A DNA stretch of 56,076 bases from an uncultured Lachnospiraceae bacterium (GCA_947589155.1 CANQBH010000002.1:1-56076); one strand, 5' to 3'. Shown: positions 24,073 to 34,476, numbered from the stretch's first letter. The notes: generated by a model not told the origin, from the sequence alone. Translations and numbers: made by a program.

Positions 24073-26193
24073 ATGGTTCAGGTGGTTAAGAAAGACGGGA
24101 CGCTGGAAGCCTTCAACGTGCAAAAGGTGGTTGACGCTGTCAATAAATCGGCCTGCCGCGTCTTGATCGACTTTACGGAAGAAGAAGAAAAGTTTATCTG
24201 TCAGTTTGTCGAGGAAAGGGTCAATGAACTCGGTATTGATAAAGTGCAGATCGCGCAGATGCACAATATCGTCGAGGGGGCGCTGGAGCGCGTCAATCCT
24301 ACGGTGGCGAAGAGTTATCGGGATTACCGGAACTATAAGCAGGATTTTGTCCAGATGCTCGACGAGGTCTATACCAAGAGCCAGTCCATCATGTATATCG
24401 GCGACAAGGAGAACGCGAATACGGACAGCGCGCTGGTTTCCACAAAGCGCAGCCTGATCTTCAACGAGTTTAACAGGGAACTCTATAAAAAGTTCTTCCT
24501 GACGACGGAGGAGATTCAGGCGATTCGCGACGGCTATCTCTATGTGCACGACATGGCGGCACGCCGCGACACCATGAACTGCTGCCTGTTCAATATCCGC
24601 GAGGTCTTGGAAGGCGGCTTTGAGATGGGCAATATCTGGTATAACGAGCCAAAGACGCTGGATGTGGCGTTCGACGTGATCGGCGACATCGTCTTGAGCG
24701 CGGCAAGCCAGCAGTACGGCGGTTTTACCGTGCCGAGCGCGGATCTGATCTTGGACAAGTACGCGGAAAAATCTTATGCGAGAAACATCAAAAAATATAC
24801 CGAACTCGGACTGAGCCGCGAAAAAGCGGAAGAAGTGGCATACGAGGACGTCAAGCGTGAATTTGAGCAGGGCTTTCAGGGCTGGGAGTACAAATTCAAC
24901 ACTGTGGCAAGCAGCCGCGGCGACTATCCGTTCATTACGGTCACGGCGGGTACCGGCACGACAAGGTTTGCCAAACTTGCGACGATCAGCATGTTAAAAG
25001 TGCGGATGAACGGCGAGGGCAAGGAAGGCTTCAAAAAACCGGTGCTTTTCCCGAAGATCGTTTTCCTGTACGATGAGAATCTGCACGGCCCGGGCAAGCC
25101 GCTGGAAGACGTCTTTGAAGCGGGGATCGAATGTTCCCGCAAGACCATGTATCCGGATTGGCTCAGCCTGACGGGCAAAGGCTATATCGCCAGCATGTAT
25201 AAGCAGTACGGAGAGATCATCAGTCCGATGGGCTGTCGGGCGTTCCTGTCGCCGTGGTATGAAAAGGGCGGCATGTATCCGGCGGACGAGAATGACAAGC
25301 CGGTGTTTGTCGGAAGGTTCAATATCGGCGTCGTCAGCCTGCACCTACCGATGATCCTTGCCAAGGCCAGACAGGAGAACAGGGATTTCTACGAAGTGCT
25401 GGATTATTACCTCGAACTGATCCGCAAACTGCATATCCGGACGTATGCGTATCTCGGCGAGATGCGCGCTTCCACAAACCCATTGGCATATTGCGAGGGC
25501 GGCTTCTACGGCGGCCATCTGAAGTACAATGAAAAGATAAAGCCGCTTTTGAAGACGGCGACCGCGTCTTTCGGCATTACGGCGTTTAACGAGTTACAGC
25601 AGTTATATAACGGAAAGTCACTGGTCGAGGACGGACAGTTCGCGATCGAGGTCTTGGAGCACATCAACAAAAAGATCGATGAATTTAAGAAAGCGGACGG
25701 CAATCTCTACGCGATCTATGCGACGCCGGCGGAAAACCTCTGCGGCCTTCAGGTCAAGCAGTTCCGCAAGAAGTACGGGATCGTGGAGAATGTTTCCGAC
25801 CGCGAATACGTCAGCAATGGTTTCCACTGCCATGTGACGGAAGACATCACGCCGATCCAGAAGCAGGATCTGGAATACCGTTTTTGGGAACTTTCCAACG
25901 GCGGAAAGATCCAGTATGTGAAGTATCCGATCAGTTACAACCGCGAAGCGGTCAAGACGCTGGTAAGGCGCGCGATGGATATGGGCTTTTATGAAGGCGT
26001 GAACATGTCCTTGTCCTATTGCGACAACTGCGGACACGAAGAACTGGAAATGGACGTATGTCCGGTCTGCGGCAGCAGGAACCTGACAAAGATCGACCGT
26101 ATGAACGGTTACCTGTCCTATTCGCGCGTGAAGGGCGACACCCGCTTGAACGACGCCAAGATGGCGGAGATCGCGGAGAGAAAAAGTATGTAG
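24073..26193 (+). CDS. nrdD: anaerobic ribonucleoside-triphosphate reductase, class III
   Basis: This glycyl-radical enzyme reduces ribonucleotides to deoxyribonucleotides without oxygen. The ATG at 24073 follows GGAGGAG by 7 bases and gives 706 residues; a GTG at 24043 has no site and falls in the leader. Residues 1-95 form an ATP-cone (VVKKDGTLEAFNVQKVVDAVNKS), the allosteric activity site. The C-terminal zinc ribbon uses Cys650, 653, 663 and 666 (CDNC...CPVC), and Gly679 in RMNGYLS is the likely radical site. NrdG, the activator, follows 14 bases later. Tandem NrdR boxes at the promoter predict repression when dATP is plentiful. Confidence 0.96.
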   Translation: MVQVVKKDGTLEAFNVQKVVDAVNKSACRVLIDFTEEEEKFICQFVEERVNELGIDKVQIAQMHNIVEGALERVNPTVAKSYRDYRNYKQDFVQMLDEVYTKSQSIMYIGDKENANTDSALVSTKRSLIFNEFNRELYKKFFLTTEEIQAIRDGYLYVHDMAARRDTMNCCLFNIREVLEGGFEMGNIWYNEPKTLDVAFDVIGDIVLSAASQQYGGFTVPSADLILDKYAEKSYARNIKKYTELGLSREKAEEVAYEDVKREFEQGFQGWEYKFNTVASSRGDYPFITVTAGTGTTRFAKLATISMLKVRMNGEGKEGFKKPVLFPKIVFLYDENLHGPGKPLEDVFEAGIECSRKTMYPDWLSLTGKGYIASMYKQYGEIISPMGCRAFLSPWYEKGGMYPADENDKPVFVGRFNIGVVSLHLPMILAKARQENRDFYEVLDYYLELIRKLHIRTYAYLGEMRASTNPLAYCEGGFYGGHLKYNEKIKPLLKTATASFGITAFNELQQLYNGKSLVEDGQFAIEVLEHINKKIDEFKKADGNLYAIYATPAENLCGLQVKQFRKKYGIVENVSDREYVSNGFHCHVTEDITPIQKQDLEYRFWELSNGGKIQYVKYPISYNREAVKTLVRRAMDMGFYEGVNMSLSYCDNCGHEELEMDVCPVCGSRNLTKIDRMNGYLSYSRVKGDTRLNDAKMAEIAERKSM

Positions 26194-26207
26194 GATTGGG
26201 GAAAGGA

Positions 26208-26699
26208 ATGCGTTATCATAATATCACAAAGGACGATATGCTCAATGGAGACGGGCTGCGCGTCGTGCTCTGGCTGGCCGGCTGCGACCATTGCTGCAAA
26301 GACTGTCAGAACCCGATCACATGGGATCCGAACGGCGGTCTGGAGTTTGATGCACAGGCAAAAGAAGAACTTTTTGCGGAACTGTGCAAGGATTATATAT
26401 CCGGCGTCACGTTAAGCGGCGGCGACCCTCTCTACTTTGGCAACCGTGAAGATGTGACGGCGCTCGTTAGGGAGATACGGGAGCGCTTTTCGGATAAGAC
26501 GGTATGGCTTTATACCGGTTTTACCTATGAGACGATACAGGATCTTGCGGTGATGGACGACGTCGACGTACTGGTGGACGGCGAATTTATCGCGGAGCAG
26601 AAGGACAATCAGTTGTTCTGGCGCGGGAGCGCCAACCAGCGTGTGATCGACGTGCCCGCATCAAGGAAAGCGGGAAAGGTCATACTGCATTGTGAATGA
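26208..26699 (+). CDS. nrdG: anaerobic ribonucleotide reductase activating protein
   Basis: This radical SAM enzyme generates the glycyl radical on NrdD. The ATG at 26208 follows GGAAAGG and gives 163 residues (MRYHNITKDDMLNGDGLRVVLW). Cys26, Cys30 and Cys33 in GCDHCCKDC have C-x3-C-x2-C spacing and hold the 4Fe-4S cluster. TLSGGDPLY is the conserved SAM-contacting motif. An upstream in-frame start inside nrdD is rejected. Its end overlaps the dut reading frame region, consistent with one operon. Confidence 0.95.
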   Translation: MRYHNITKDDMLNGDGLRVVLWLAGCDHCCKDCQNPITWDPNGGLEFDAQAKEELFAELCKDYISGVTLSGGDPLYFGNREDVTALVREIRERFSDKTVWLYTGFTYETIQDLAVMDDVDVLVDGEFIAEQKDNQLFWRGSANQRVIDVPASRKAGKVILHCE

Positions 26700-26715
26700 G
26701 AATCGGGAGTTGAAA

Positions 26716-27153
26716 ATGGAACTGAAGATCAAAAAACTGACCGAAACGGCAAAACTGCCGGAGCGCGGCAGCGTTTCGGCGGCCGGTTACGATCTTTTTG
26801 CCGATGTAGGCAAAGAGACGGAGGTGCCGCCGCATGAGACCGTGATGATCGGGACGGGGCTGGCGCTGGCCGTTCCGGAAGGGTATTTCGGCGGTATTTT
26901 TGCCAGAAGCGGTCTTTCCGCGAAAGAAGGGCTGCGGCCGGCGAACTGTACCGGCGTAGTGGACGCGGATTATCGCGGCGAAGTCAAGGTCGCGTTACAT
27001 AATGACGGAAATAATGCAAGGAAAATTCTGCCCGGGCAAAAGATTGCACAATTGGTGATCCTGCCGTTCCTTCCGGTCTCTTTCGTTGAGACCGAACAGT
27101 TGGAGGAGACGGCGCGGGGCGCGGGCGGTTTTGGTTCCACAGGAAAGATGTAG
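26716..27153 (+). CDS. dut: dUTP diphosphatase
   Basis: This enzyme hydrolyses dUTP to dUMP and pyrophosphate, keeping uracil out of DNA and feeding dTMP synthesis. The ATG at 26716 follows CGGGAG by 6 bases and gives 145 residues, the trimeric dUTPase size. Motifs 1-5 are visible: AAGYDLFA, ARSGLSAKEGL, GVVDADYRGEVKVAL, PGQKIAQLVI and GAGGFGSTG. It is placed directly after nrdDG, so dNTP production and dUTP clean-up share a transcript. Confidence 0.96.
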   Translation: MELKIKKLTETAKLPERGSVSAAGYDLFADVGKETEVPPHETVMIGTGLALAVPEGYFGGIFARSGLSAKEGLRPANCTGVVDADYRGEVKVALHNDGNNARKILPGQKIAQLVILPFLPVSFVETEQLEETARGAGGFGSTGKM

Positions 27154-27162
27154 GAGGGAAAT

Positions 27163-27828
27163 ATGGCAGGTATAACGCAGGATATCAGAGAGCGTATGGT
27201 AAAATTTTTTGCCGAAAACGACAATTCCATTTCATTGAACGCCGTTCCGGGGCATTTTGCGACGAGTTCTTCCCACATCAATTTTTATATTGATGTGACG
27301 AGCCTGAAGGTGCGGGCGAAAGATGCGCGCGAAGTCGCGCGGAGCCTGAAGAACAAGATGCTGCACCGCGTTTCTACGGTGGACACGATCGTCTGCATGG
27401 ACGGGACGGAAGTGATCGGCGGCTATCTGGCGGAAGAACTGGAAAAGGGCCACTTCATCAACAACAATAAGCATGAGACCATTTATGTTGTCTCGCCGGA
27501 GGTCAACAGCATCAACCAACTGCTGTTCCGCGAAAACATCCGGCCGTCCATCGAGGGCAAGAGCGTCCTGCTCTTACTTGCGACGATGACTACGGGCGAG
27601 ACGGTGCGCAGGAGTTTGGAATGTATCGAGTATTACGGCGGAACCTCCGTCGGCGTGGCGACGATCTTCGGAACGATGGAGCATCTGGACCGGATGGACG
27701 TCTTCCCGCTTTTTACTTCCAACGATCTGCCCGGATACCAGACCTACAATCCGCATGAATGTCCTTACTGCAAAAAAGGCATAGCGATCGAGGCGATGGT
27801 CAACGGCTTCGGATATTCAAAATTATAG
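27163..27828 (+). CDS. orotate phosphoribosyltransferase-like protein with altered PRPP loop
   Basis: This encodes 221 residues starting 9 bases after dut with AGGAGGG before the ATG. It has the fold pattern of type I phosphoribosyltransferases: an N-terminal hood, then VLLLLATMTTGETVRRSLECIEYYGG where these enzymes carry VVVxDDVxTTG. The TTG that binds 5-phosphate is kept, but the acidic pair that binds the PRPP ribose is replaced by LATM. A CPYCKKG motif near the C-terminus could bind a metal with other Cys or His. Because of the altered loop, a regulatory or sensing role is as likely as catalysis. The pyrE name is not given for that reason. Confidence 0.7.
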   Translation: MAGITQDIRERMVKFFAENDNSISLNAVPGHFATSSSHINFYIDVTSLKVRAKDAREVARSLKNKMLHRVSTVDTIVCMDGTEVIGGYLAEELEKGHFINNNKHETIYVVSPEVNSINQLLFRENIRPSIEGKSVLLLLATMTTGETVRRSLECIEYYGGTSVGVATIFGTMEHLDRMDVFPLFTSNDLPGYQTYNPHECPYCKKGIAIEAMVNGFGYSKL

Positions 27829-27837
27829 AGTTTAAGG

Positions 27838-27875
27838 ATTGCGCCAAAGAAACACTTGGCGCAATGTTTATGTTA
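27838..27875 (+). terminator. weak terminator after the PRTase-like gene
   Basis: ATTGCGCCAA and TTGGCGCAAT form a perfect 10-base stem around eight bases. The following tract (GTTTATGTTATT) is only partly T-rich. Confidence 0.6.
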
Positions 27876-27913
27876 TTATGCGGCGGGACTTCCGCCGGAA
27901 CGAGAGGTAAATC

Positions 27914-29836
27914 ATGGCGAAGGAAACTGTGTATGATGAAAACAGCATAGCCGTTCTGGAGGGGCTTGAAGCGGTCCGCAAGCGGCCCGGCATGTATATC
28001 GGCAGCGTATCCCGCAAGGGGCTGAACCATCTGATCTATGAGATCGTGGACAATTCCGTGGATGAGCATCTGGCTGGGGAATGTGACCGGATCTTTGTGA
28101 CGCTGGAAGCGGACGGCTCCTGTACCGTGGAAGACAACGGGCGGGGGATTCCGGTGGGAATGCACGCCAAGGGGATGTCGGCGGAGCGCGTCGTGTTCAC
28201 GACTTTGCATGCGGGCGGAAAATTTGACGACAGCGTTTACAAGACCAGCGGCGGCCTTCACGGCGTCGGCTCGTCCGTAGTCAACGCGCTTTCGTCCTAT
28301 CTGGACGTGCAGGTGTTCCGCGACGGCATGATCCATCACGACCGCTACGAGAAGGGAAACCCTGTTATCCGACTGGAAAAAGGCCTGCTGCCGACGCTCG
28401 GCAAGACGAAAAAGACCGGAACGAAGATCAACTTCCTGCCGGATCCCGAGATCTTTGAAAGGACCGATTTCAAGGAGGAGGAGATCAAGAGCCGTATGCA
28501 CGAAACGGCCTATCTCAATCCGCAGCTGACGATCGTGTATGAGGATCTGCGGAAAGAGACGCCGGAACACATCGAGTTCCACGAGCCGGACGGTATCATC
28601 GGCTTTGTCCGTGATGTGAACAAAAACGCCGAGGCGCTGCACGACGTGGTTTATTTTTCCGGCGACAGCGAGGGGATCCATGTCGAGGCGGCGTTCCAGT
28701 ACTGCAACGAGTTTCACGAAAACATTCTCGGCTTTTGCAACAATATCTATAACGCGGAGGGCGGAACGCATATCACCGGTTTTAAGACGGTATTTACGAC
28801 CGTGATCAACAGTTACGCGAGGGAACTTGGGATCTTGAAGGAAAAAGACGCCAATTTCAACGGCGCGGACGTAAGAAACGGCATGACGGCGGTGATCTCG
28901 ATCAAACATCCCGCGCCGCGTTTTGAAGGACAGACCAAGACCAAACTGGACAATCAGGATGCGGCAAAGGCGACGGCAAAAGTGGTCGGCGATGAGATTC
29001 AGTTGTATTTTGACCGCAACTTAGAGACGTTAAAGGCCGTGATTTCCTGCGCGGAAAAGGCGGCGAAGATCAGGAAGACCGAGGAGCGGGCCAAGACCAA
29101 TCTGCTGACCAAGCAGAAGTTCTCCTTTGACAGCAATGGCAAACTCGCCAACTGCGAAAGCAGGGACGCCTCCAAATGCGAGATCTTCATTGTGGAAGGA
29201 GACTCCGCCGGAGGCTCGGCGAAGATGGCGCGGAACCGTATGTATCAGGCGATCATGCCGATCCGCGGGAAGATATTGAATGTCGAAAAAGCCAGCATTG
29301 ACAAGGTGCTTGCCAACGCGGAGATCAAGACGATGATCAACGCGTTCGGCTGCGGCTTCTCGGAGGGGTACGGCAACGATTTTGATATCACAAAACTCCG
29401 CTATGACAAGATCATCATTATGGCGGATGCCGACGTGGACGGCGCGCATATCTCCACGCTGCTGCTGACGCTGTTTTACCGTTTTATGCCGGAACTGATC
29501 TACGAGGGTCATGTTTACATCGCCATGCCGCCGCTGTATAAGGCGATCCCGTCGAAGGGAAACGAGGAGTATCTGTATGACGACGCGGCGCTGGAGCGCT
29601 ACCGCAAAAGGCATACGGGGCAGTTCACGCTGCAGCGCTATAAAGGATTGGGCGAGATGGACGCCGAGCAGCTTTGGGAAACGACGTTGGATCCGGAACG
29701 CCGGATCTTAAAGAAAGTGGAGATTGAGGACGGCCGCATGGCGTCCGACGTCACGGAGATGCTCATGGGAAATGAAGTTCCGCCGCGGCGCGCGTTTATC
29801 TATGAGCACGCGCGGGATGCGGAACTGGACATTTAA
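27914..29836 (+). CDS. type IIA topoisomerase, B (ATPase) subunit
   Basis: This encodes 640 residues. The GHKL ATPase domain (VDNSVDEHLAG, EDNGRGIPVGMH, GGLHGVGSSVVNALS) drives strand passage. The toprim part has FIVEGDSAGGSAK and MADADVDGAHI, and the tail QRYKGLGEMDAEQLWETT is complete. It lacks the large insert of Gram-negative GyrB. It lies beside its A subunit, far from any dnaA or recF, so it is the second topoisomerase pair of the genome, either a topoisomerase IV (ParE) or a gyrase paralogue. A symbol is left out because the two cannot be told apart safely by eye. Confidence 0.92.
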   Translation: MAKETVYDENSIAVLEGLEAVRKRPGMYIGSVSRKGLNHLIYEIVDNSVDEHLAGECDRIFVTLEADGSCTVEDNGRGIPVGMHAKGMSAERVVFTTLHAGGKFDDSVYKTSGGLHGVGSSVVNALSSYLDVQVFRDGMIHHDRYEKGNPVIRLEKGLLPTLGKTKKTGTKINFLPDPEIFERTDFKEEEIKSRMHETAYLNPQLTIVYEDLRKETPEHIEFHEPDGIIGFVRDVNKNAEALHDVVYFSGDSEGIHVEAAFQYCNEFHENILGFCNNIYNAEGGTHITGFKTVFTTVINSYARELGILKEKDANFNGADVRNGMTAVISIKHPAPRFEGQTKTKLDNQDAAKATAKVVGDEIQLYFDRNLETLKAVISCAEKAAKIRKTEERAKTNLLTKQKFSFDSNGKLANCESRDASKCEIFIVEGDSAGGSAKMARNRMYQAIMPIRGKILNVEKASIDKVLANAEIKTMINAFGCGFSEGYGNDFDITKLRYDKIIIMADADVDGAHISTLLLTLFYRFMPELIYEGHVYIAMPPLYKAIPSKGNEEYLYDDAALERYRKRHTGQFTLQRYKGLGEMDAEQLWETTLDPERRILKKVEIEDGRMASDVTEMLMGNEVPPRRAFIYEHARDAELDI

Positions 29837-29867
29837 GTTTTAGCGAAAAGGACAAGGAGAAAAAGAG

Positions 29868-32105
29868 ATGGCCGAACAGGAAAAACTGATCAGGATGGAA
29901 TATTCCGAGATCATGGAAAAGTCATATATCGACTATGCCATGAGCGTCATTGTCTCCCGTGCTTTGCCGGATGTGCGGGACGGATTAAAACCCGTGCAGA
30001 GACGGACGCTTTACGATATGTATGAACTCGGGATCCGCTATGACAAGCCGTTTCGGAAGTCCGCGAGGATCGTCGGGGATACGATGGGTAAATATCATCC
30101 GCATGGGGACAGTTCCATTTACGAGGCGCTGGTCGTCATGTCGCAGGATTTTAAGAAGGGGCTGCCGCTGGTCGAGGGGCACGGGAACTTCGGTTCCATT
30201 GAAGGCGACGGCGCCGCCGCCATGCGATATACGGAGGCGCGCCTTCAGAAGGTGACGCAGGAATGTTATCTGGCGGATCTCGATAAGGACGTCGTGGATT
30301 TCCTTCCGAATTTTGACGAAACCGAAAAAGAACCGGAAGTGCTTCCGGTGCGCGTGCCGAATCTGCTCATCAACGGCGCGGAGGGGATCGCGGTCGGTAT
30401 GGCGACCAATATTCCGCCGCATAATCTCGGCGAAGTGATCGACGGCGTGATCGCCTATATGAAAAATCCGGACATCAATACGAAACAGATGATGGAATAT
30501 ATCCCGGGACCGGATTTCCCGACCGGCGGCATCGTGGTCAACAAGGACGAACTGCACGCGGTCTATGCCACCGGAGCGGGCAAGATCCGTATCCGCGGCA
30601 AAGTGGAGATCGAAAAAGTACGCGGCGGGCGGCAGCGGCTGGTCATTACCGAGATCCCGTACCCTATGATCGGCGCGAATATCGGCAAGTTCTTAAACGA
30701 TGTGTACCATTTGGTGGAAAGCAAGATGACAAACGACATCGTCGACATCTCCAACCAGTCTTCCAAAGAAGGGATCCGGATCGTGATCGATCTGCGCAAG
30801 GACGCGGACGCTGAAAATCTGTGCAACCTTCTCTATAAAAAAACGCGGCTGGAAGATACCTTTGGCGTCAACATGCTTGCCGTTGCAAACGGCAGGCCGG
30901 AGACGATGGGGCTCGTGCCGATCATCCGCCACCATGTGGATTTCCAGTACGAACTCGCGACGCGCAAATATACGAACCTTCTGGCAAAGGAACGGCAGAA
31001 AAAAGAGATTCAGGAAGGCCTGATCAAAGCCTGCGACGTGATCGATCTGATCATTGAGATCCTGCGCGGCAGCAAGGATATGAAGATGGCGAAAGCCTGT
31101 CTGGTCGAAGGCGTGACGGAAGGGATTCGCTTCCGCTCGGAACAGTCCAAAAAAGACGCAAAAAAACTCCGTTTTACGGAGCGGCAGGCAACGGCGATCC
31201 TTGATATGCGCCTGTATAAACTGATCGGGCTGGAACTGCAGGCGCTCATGGACGATTATGAAAAGACCATAAAAAACATCCAGGAGTATTCCGACATCTT
31301 GGAGAACCGCGCGTCGATGGCGAAGGTCATCATGAAAGAACTCAAAGAGTTTAAGAAGACCTATGCCGCGCCAAGGAAAACGCTGATCGATAACGTGGCG
31401 GAAGCGGTCGTGGAAGAAAAGCCGATTGAGGAGATCGATGTGGCGGTGCTGATCGACCGTTTCAATTACGGACGCGTGGTGGATCTGCCGACGTTCGAGC
31501 GGAACCGGGAAGCGGCCGAGGCCGAGTGCAAACAGATCGTTTACTGTAAAAATACGGACAAACTCGCATTGTTTACCGACAAGGGCCAGATGCATCTGGT
31601 GAAGGTGCAGGATCTGCCGTTGGGAAGGTTTCGGGATAAGGGCCAGCCGCTGGACAATGTCAGCAATTTTGATACGAGCCGCGAGGAGAGCCTGTTTATG
31701 GAGGCGCTGGAAAACCTCAAAGGCAGGCGGTTGATCTTTGCGACAAAGCAGAGTATGCTCAAAGTCGTGGATGGCGGCGAGTTTGACGTATCAAAAAGGA
31801 CGACGGCGGCGACCAAACTGGCGGACGGGGACGAGGTCCTGACGGTCGCCCTGCTGGATCCGGAGCAGACGCTTGTCATGGAAAGCGAAAAAGAGATGTT
31901 CCTGCGGATCGAGACGGCGTCGCTCCCCGTCAAGAAAAAAGCCGCGCTCGGCGTGCGGGGAATGAAACTTGGAGCGGGCGACGTCCTGCGCCATGTCTAT
32001 GTATTAAATGCGGGAGAGAATGAAGTGGTCAGGGTGAAAGAGAAGGAGATCTCCTTAAACCGCCTTCATATCGGAAACCGCGATACCAAGGGTGTAAAAA
32101 AATAA
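29868..32105 (+). CDS. type IIA topoisomerase, A (cleavage) subunit, no GyrA box
   Basis: This encodes 745 residues with an AAGGAG site before the ATG. The N-terminal [27 protein letters not shown], the KYHPHGD motif and [11 protein letters not shown] with the active Tyr in RYTE form the DNA cleavage core. A coiled-coil region (about 360-480) and a C-terminal beta-propeller follow. I see no QRRGGKG GyrA box, which is needed for wrapping DNA and adding negative supercoils, so a decatenating topoisomerase IV role (ParC-like) is favoured. The propeller retains [12 protein letters not shown], a GyrA-like strand, so the assignment is not final. Its last base is shared with the folC start. Confidence 0.9.
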   Translation: MAEQEKLIRMEYSEIMEKSYIDYAMSVIVSRALPDVRDGLKPVQRRTLYDMYELGIRYDKPFRKSARIVGDTMGKYHPHGDSSIYEALVVMSQDFKKGLPLVEGHGNFGSIEGDGAAAMRYTEARLQKVTQECYLADLDKDVVDFLPNFDETEKEPEVLPVRVPNLLINGAEGIAVGMATNIPPHNLGEVIDGVIAYMKNPDINTKQMMEYIPGPDFPTGGIVVNKDELHAVYATGAGKIRIRGKVEIEKVRGGRQRLVITEIPYPMIGANIGKFLNDVYHLVESKMTNDIVDISNQSSKEGIRIVIDLRKDADAENLCNLLYKKTRLEDTFGVNMLAVANGRPETMGLVPIIRHHVDFQYELATRKYTNLLAKERQKKEIQEGLIKACDVIDLIIEILRGSKDMKMAKACLVEGVTEGIRFRSEQSKKDAKKLRFTERQATAILDMRLYKLIGLELQALMDDYEKTIKNIQEYSDILENRASMAKVIMKELKEFKKTYAAPRKTLIDNVAEAVVEEKPIEEIDVAVLIDRFNYGRVVDLPTFERNREAAEAECKQIVYCKNTDKLALFTDKGQMHLVKVQDLPLGRFRDKGQPLDNVSNFDTSREESLFMEALENLKGRRLIFATKQSMLKVVDGGEFDVSKRTTAATKLADGDEVLTVALLDPEQTLVMESEKEMFLRIETASLPVKKKAALGVRGMKLGAGDVLRHVYVLNAGENEVVRVKEKEISLNRLHIGNRDTKGVKK

Positions 32106-33385
32106 TGGACGGCAGGAGAGCAAAAGAGTTTTGGGAGAAAGCCGCAGGGTACGGAAGCGTCTTGGGGCTTTCTTCCATGCGTGAACTGATGAAAAGGCTG
32201 GGCGATCCGCAGGAAGAGATGTCGATCCTTCATGTGGCGGGGACGAACGGCAAAGGCTCCACCTGCTGTTTCCTGCGGGAAGTGCTGCGGGAGGCCGGTT
32301 ATACCGTGGGCCTTTACACGTCTCCGGCGGTCTTTTCTTATCATGAGAGGTTCTGCGTCAACAATACGGCGATCACCAATGAAGAACTGGTCTCTTATCT
32401 TCTCCTTCTGGAGAAGCACGCGTCGGCGATGGAAAAAGAAGGGCTGGCGCATCCGACGCTCTTTGAGATCGAGACGGCGCTTGCGTTTTTGTTCTTTCGG
32501 GACCGGCATTGCGATCATGTCATTCTGGAAGTCGGCATGGGCGGGGATGAAGACGCCACCAACGTGATCCGGAAAAGCAGGCTCAGTGTTTTTACTTCGA
32601 TCGGCATGGACCACATGGCGTTTCTCGGCGATACGGAAGAAAAGATCGCGGCACATAAGGCGGGCATTCTCAAAGAGGGCGGCTGCGCGGTCTCCATCTG
32701 GCAGGAGGAAGCGGTCGAAAAGATCTTAAAGGAAAAGGCGGAGAGAAAGCACGCTTCGCTTGTGATTTGCAGGCGGGCGGACGTGCGCTGGGAAGGAGAC
32801 CTCTGTATGTACCGCGGTTTTTTGCCGGTCAGGCTTTCCATGGAGGGGAGTTTCCAGCGCGAGAATGTCGTGCTTGCGCTGGAAGCCGTGCGGTGTTTAA
32901 GGCGGCAGGGCGTGGACATCAGCGATGCGGCGGTGCAGAAAGGGATATCGCGCGCCCGGTGGAAGGGACGCATGGAGCGTATCTCACAAAAGCCGCTGTG
33001 TTATCTGGACGGGGCGCATAACGTACCGGCGGCCCGTCAGTTGAAAGAGACGCTGACGCAGTGTTTTACAAACGCGTCGATAACCTATATAATAGGAGTA
33101 TTAGCGGACAAAGAGTATGGCGGCATGTTGGATCTTCTGCTGCCGCTGGCGCAAAAGGTCATTACGCTGACGCCGGACAATCCGCGGGCATTGGACGCCG
33201 AAACGCTGGCGCGGGAAGTCAGGAAGCGCGGCGGGAATGCCGTCTGCGCGGAGTCGATCGAAGAAGCGGCAAGGCTGGCCGCGGAGGAGACGGCGGATCT
33301 GCTTCTGGCCTTTGGCTCCCTGTCTTATCGCGGGGAGTGGAAAAGGGCGTTTTGCCGTCTGCTGGAGGAGAAAAAAGATGTTTGA
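32105..33385 (+). CDS. folC: folylpolyglutamate synthase
   Basis: This adds glutamate to folates, which retains them in the cell, and in bifunctional forms makes dihydrofolate. The 426 residues show the P-loop [11 protein letters not shown], the [16 protein letters not shown] omega-loop region, [13 protein letters not shown] with the metal ligands, and the C-terminal YLDGAHN. It begins on the last base of the topoisomerase A stop codon (TAATG) and its own end overlaps folE by 8 bases. It is the first gene of the folate cluster. Confidence 0.94.
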   Translation: MDGRRAKEFWEKAAGYGSVLGLSSMRELMKRLGDPQEEMSILHVAGTNGKGSTCCFLREVLREAGYTVGLYTSPAVFSYHERFCVNNTAITNEELVSYLLLLEKHASAMEKEGLAHPTLFEIETALAFLFFRDRHCDHVILEVGMGGDEDATNVIRKSRLSVFTSIGMDHMAFLGDTEEKIAAHKAGILKEGGCAVSIWQEEAVEKILKEKAERKHASLVICRRADVRWEGDLCMYRGFLPVRLSMEGSFQRENVVLALEAVRCLRRQGVDISDAAVQKGISRARWKGRMERISQKPLCYLDGAHNVPAARQLKETLTQCFTNASITYIIGVLADKEYGGMLDLLLPLAQKVITLTPDNPRALDAETLAREVRKRGGNAVCAESIEEAARLAAEETADLLLAFGSLSYRGEWKRAFCRLLEEKKDV

Positions 33386-33935
33386 TGAAGAAAAGATCAA
33401 AGAAGGCGTGCGGCTTCTTTTGGAAGGAATCGGAGAGGATCCGGCGCGGCCGGGATTAGAGGAAACGCCGCAGAGAGTGGCGCGCATGTACAGGGAGATC
33501 TTCGGCGGTATGCAGGGGGATGCAGCCGTGCCGCTGTCCAAGCGCTTTTTGTCGGAGAACAACGAAATGGTGCTGGAAAAGGACATCACGTTTTTCAGCA
33601 CATGCGAACATCATCTCCTTCCGTTTTTCGGGAAAGCGCATATCGCATATATCCCAAGCGGCGAAGTCGTCGGCCTGAGCAAACTGGCGCGGACCGTGGA
33701 GATCTTTGCGCGGCGGCTTCAGATACAGGAGCAGATGACGGCGCAGATCGCGGATGCGATCGAGCGGGAACTGAAGCCGCAGGGCGTCATGGTGTTTGTG
33801 GAAGCGGAGCATACCTGCATGACGATGCGCGGCGTAAACAAGCCCGGGAGCAAGACGGTGACGTATGTTGCGCGCGGCGCGTTTGAAACGGATATTGCGC
33901 TGCAGGATAAATTTTTCCGCTTTATCGGATACTAA
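33378..33935 (+). CDS. folE: GTP cyclohydrolase I
   Basis: This opens GTP to dihydroneopterin triphosphate, the first step of folate synthesis. The ATG at 33378 follows GGAGGAG and gives 185 residues. Zinc ligands are in [11 protein letters not shown] and in [10 protein letters not shown], with the catalytic His in the same segments. [25 protein letters not shown] is the conserved pterin-site helix. A longer in-frame start lies inside folC and is rejected. Confidence 0.96.
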   Translation: MFDEEKIKEGVRLLLEGIGEDPARPGLEETPQRVARMYREIFGGMQGDAAVPLSKRFLSENNEMVLEKDITFFSTCEHHLLPFFGKAHIAYIPSGEVVGLSKLARTVEIFARRLQIQEQMTAQIADAIERELKPQGVMVFVEAEHTCMTMRGVNKPGSKTVTYVARGAFETDIALQDKFFRFIGY

Positions 33936-33939
33936 AGCG

Positions 33940-34476
33940 ATGGATGTGCAAAAACGTCTGGAGCGGCTGGAAACCTATCAGGACCGGCTGCGCCGACTTC
34001 AACAGATCGAAAAGAATCGGGCGTTCTGCCGCCACGATCTGGCGCACATGGAAAAATGCGCGGAGATCGGGCAATGGATGAAACGGGAAAATGGCTTGGC
34101 GTACAGCGACGGGACGATCCTCTTATGCGCCCTGCTGCACGACCTCGGCAGGGTGGAGGAATATGAAAGCGGCGCGGATCATCGCATGGCTTCCGCAGAA
34201 CTGGCGGACGGGCTTCTCCGCGAACTTGAGGTTTCCGAAGAGGAACGGCGAAAGATCCTGCGGGCCATCCGTTCGCACGGCCGCCGCAAAGACGCCGCGC
34301 GGATGTGGTACGCGCGAAAACGCATACGCACGCTGGAAGGGCTGCTGCGGTTTTCGGATCAGTTTTCCCGTCCGTGTTACCGGTGCAGGGCGCGGCGGGA
34401 GTGTAAATGGCGGGAGGACGAAAAGATTCCGCGGATCAAAGAAAGGTTTCGGGAAGATGTACCTTGGCAATCGTGA
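33940..34476 (+). CDS. HD-domain phosphohydrolase inside the folate operon
   Basis: This encodes 178 residues, starting 4 bases after folE and overlapping folP by 20 bases. The metal-binding HD pattern is visible: H in CRHDLAHMEKC, the HD doublet in LLCALLHDLGR, and a later H/D region (IRSHGRR). A Cys-rich CYRCRARREC near residue 150 could bind zinc. In several Clostridia an HD protein sits between folE and folP. A likely job is removing phosphate from dihydroneopterin triphosphate, for which many bacteria lack a known enzyme, but this is inference. Confidence 0.75.
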   Translation: MDVQKRLERLETYQDRLRRLQQIEKNRAFCRHDLAHMEKCAEIGQWMKRENGLAYSDGTILLCALLHDLGRVEEYESGADHRMASAELADGLLRELEVSEEERRKILRAIRSHGRRKDAARMWYARKRIRTLEGLLRFSDQFSRPCYRCRARRECKWREDEKIPRIKERFREDVPWQS

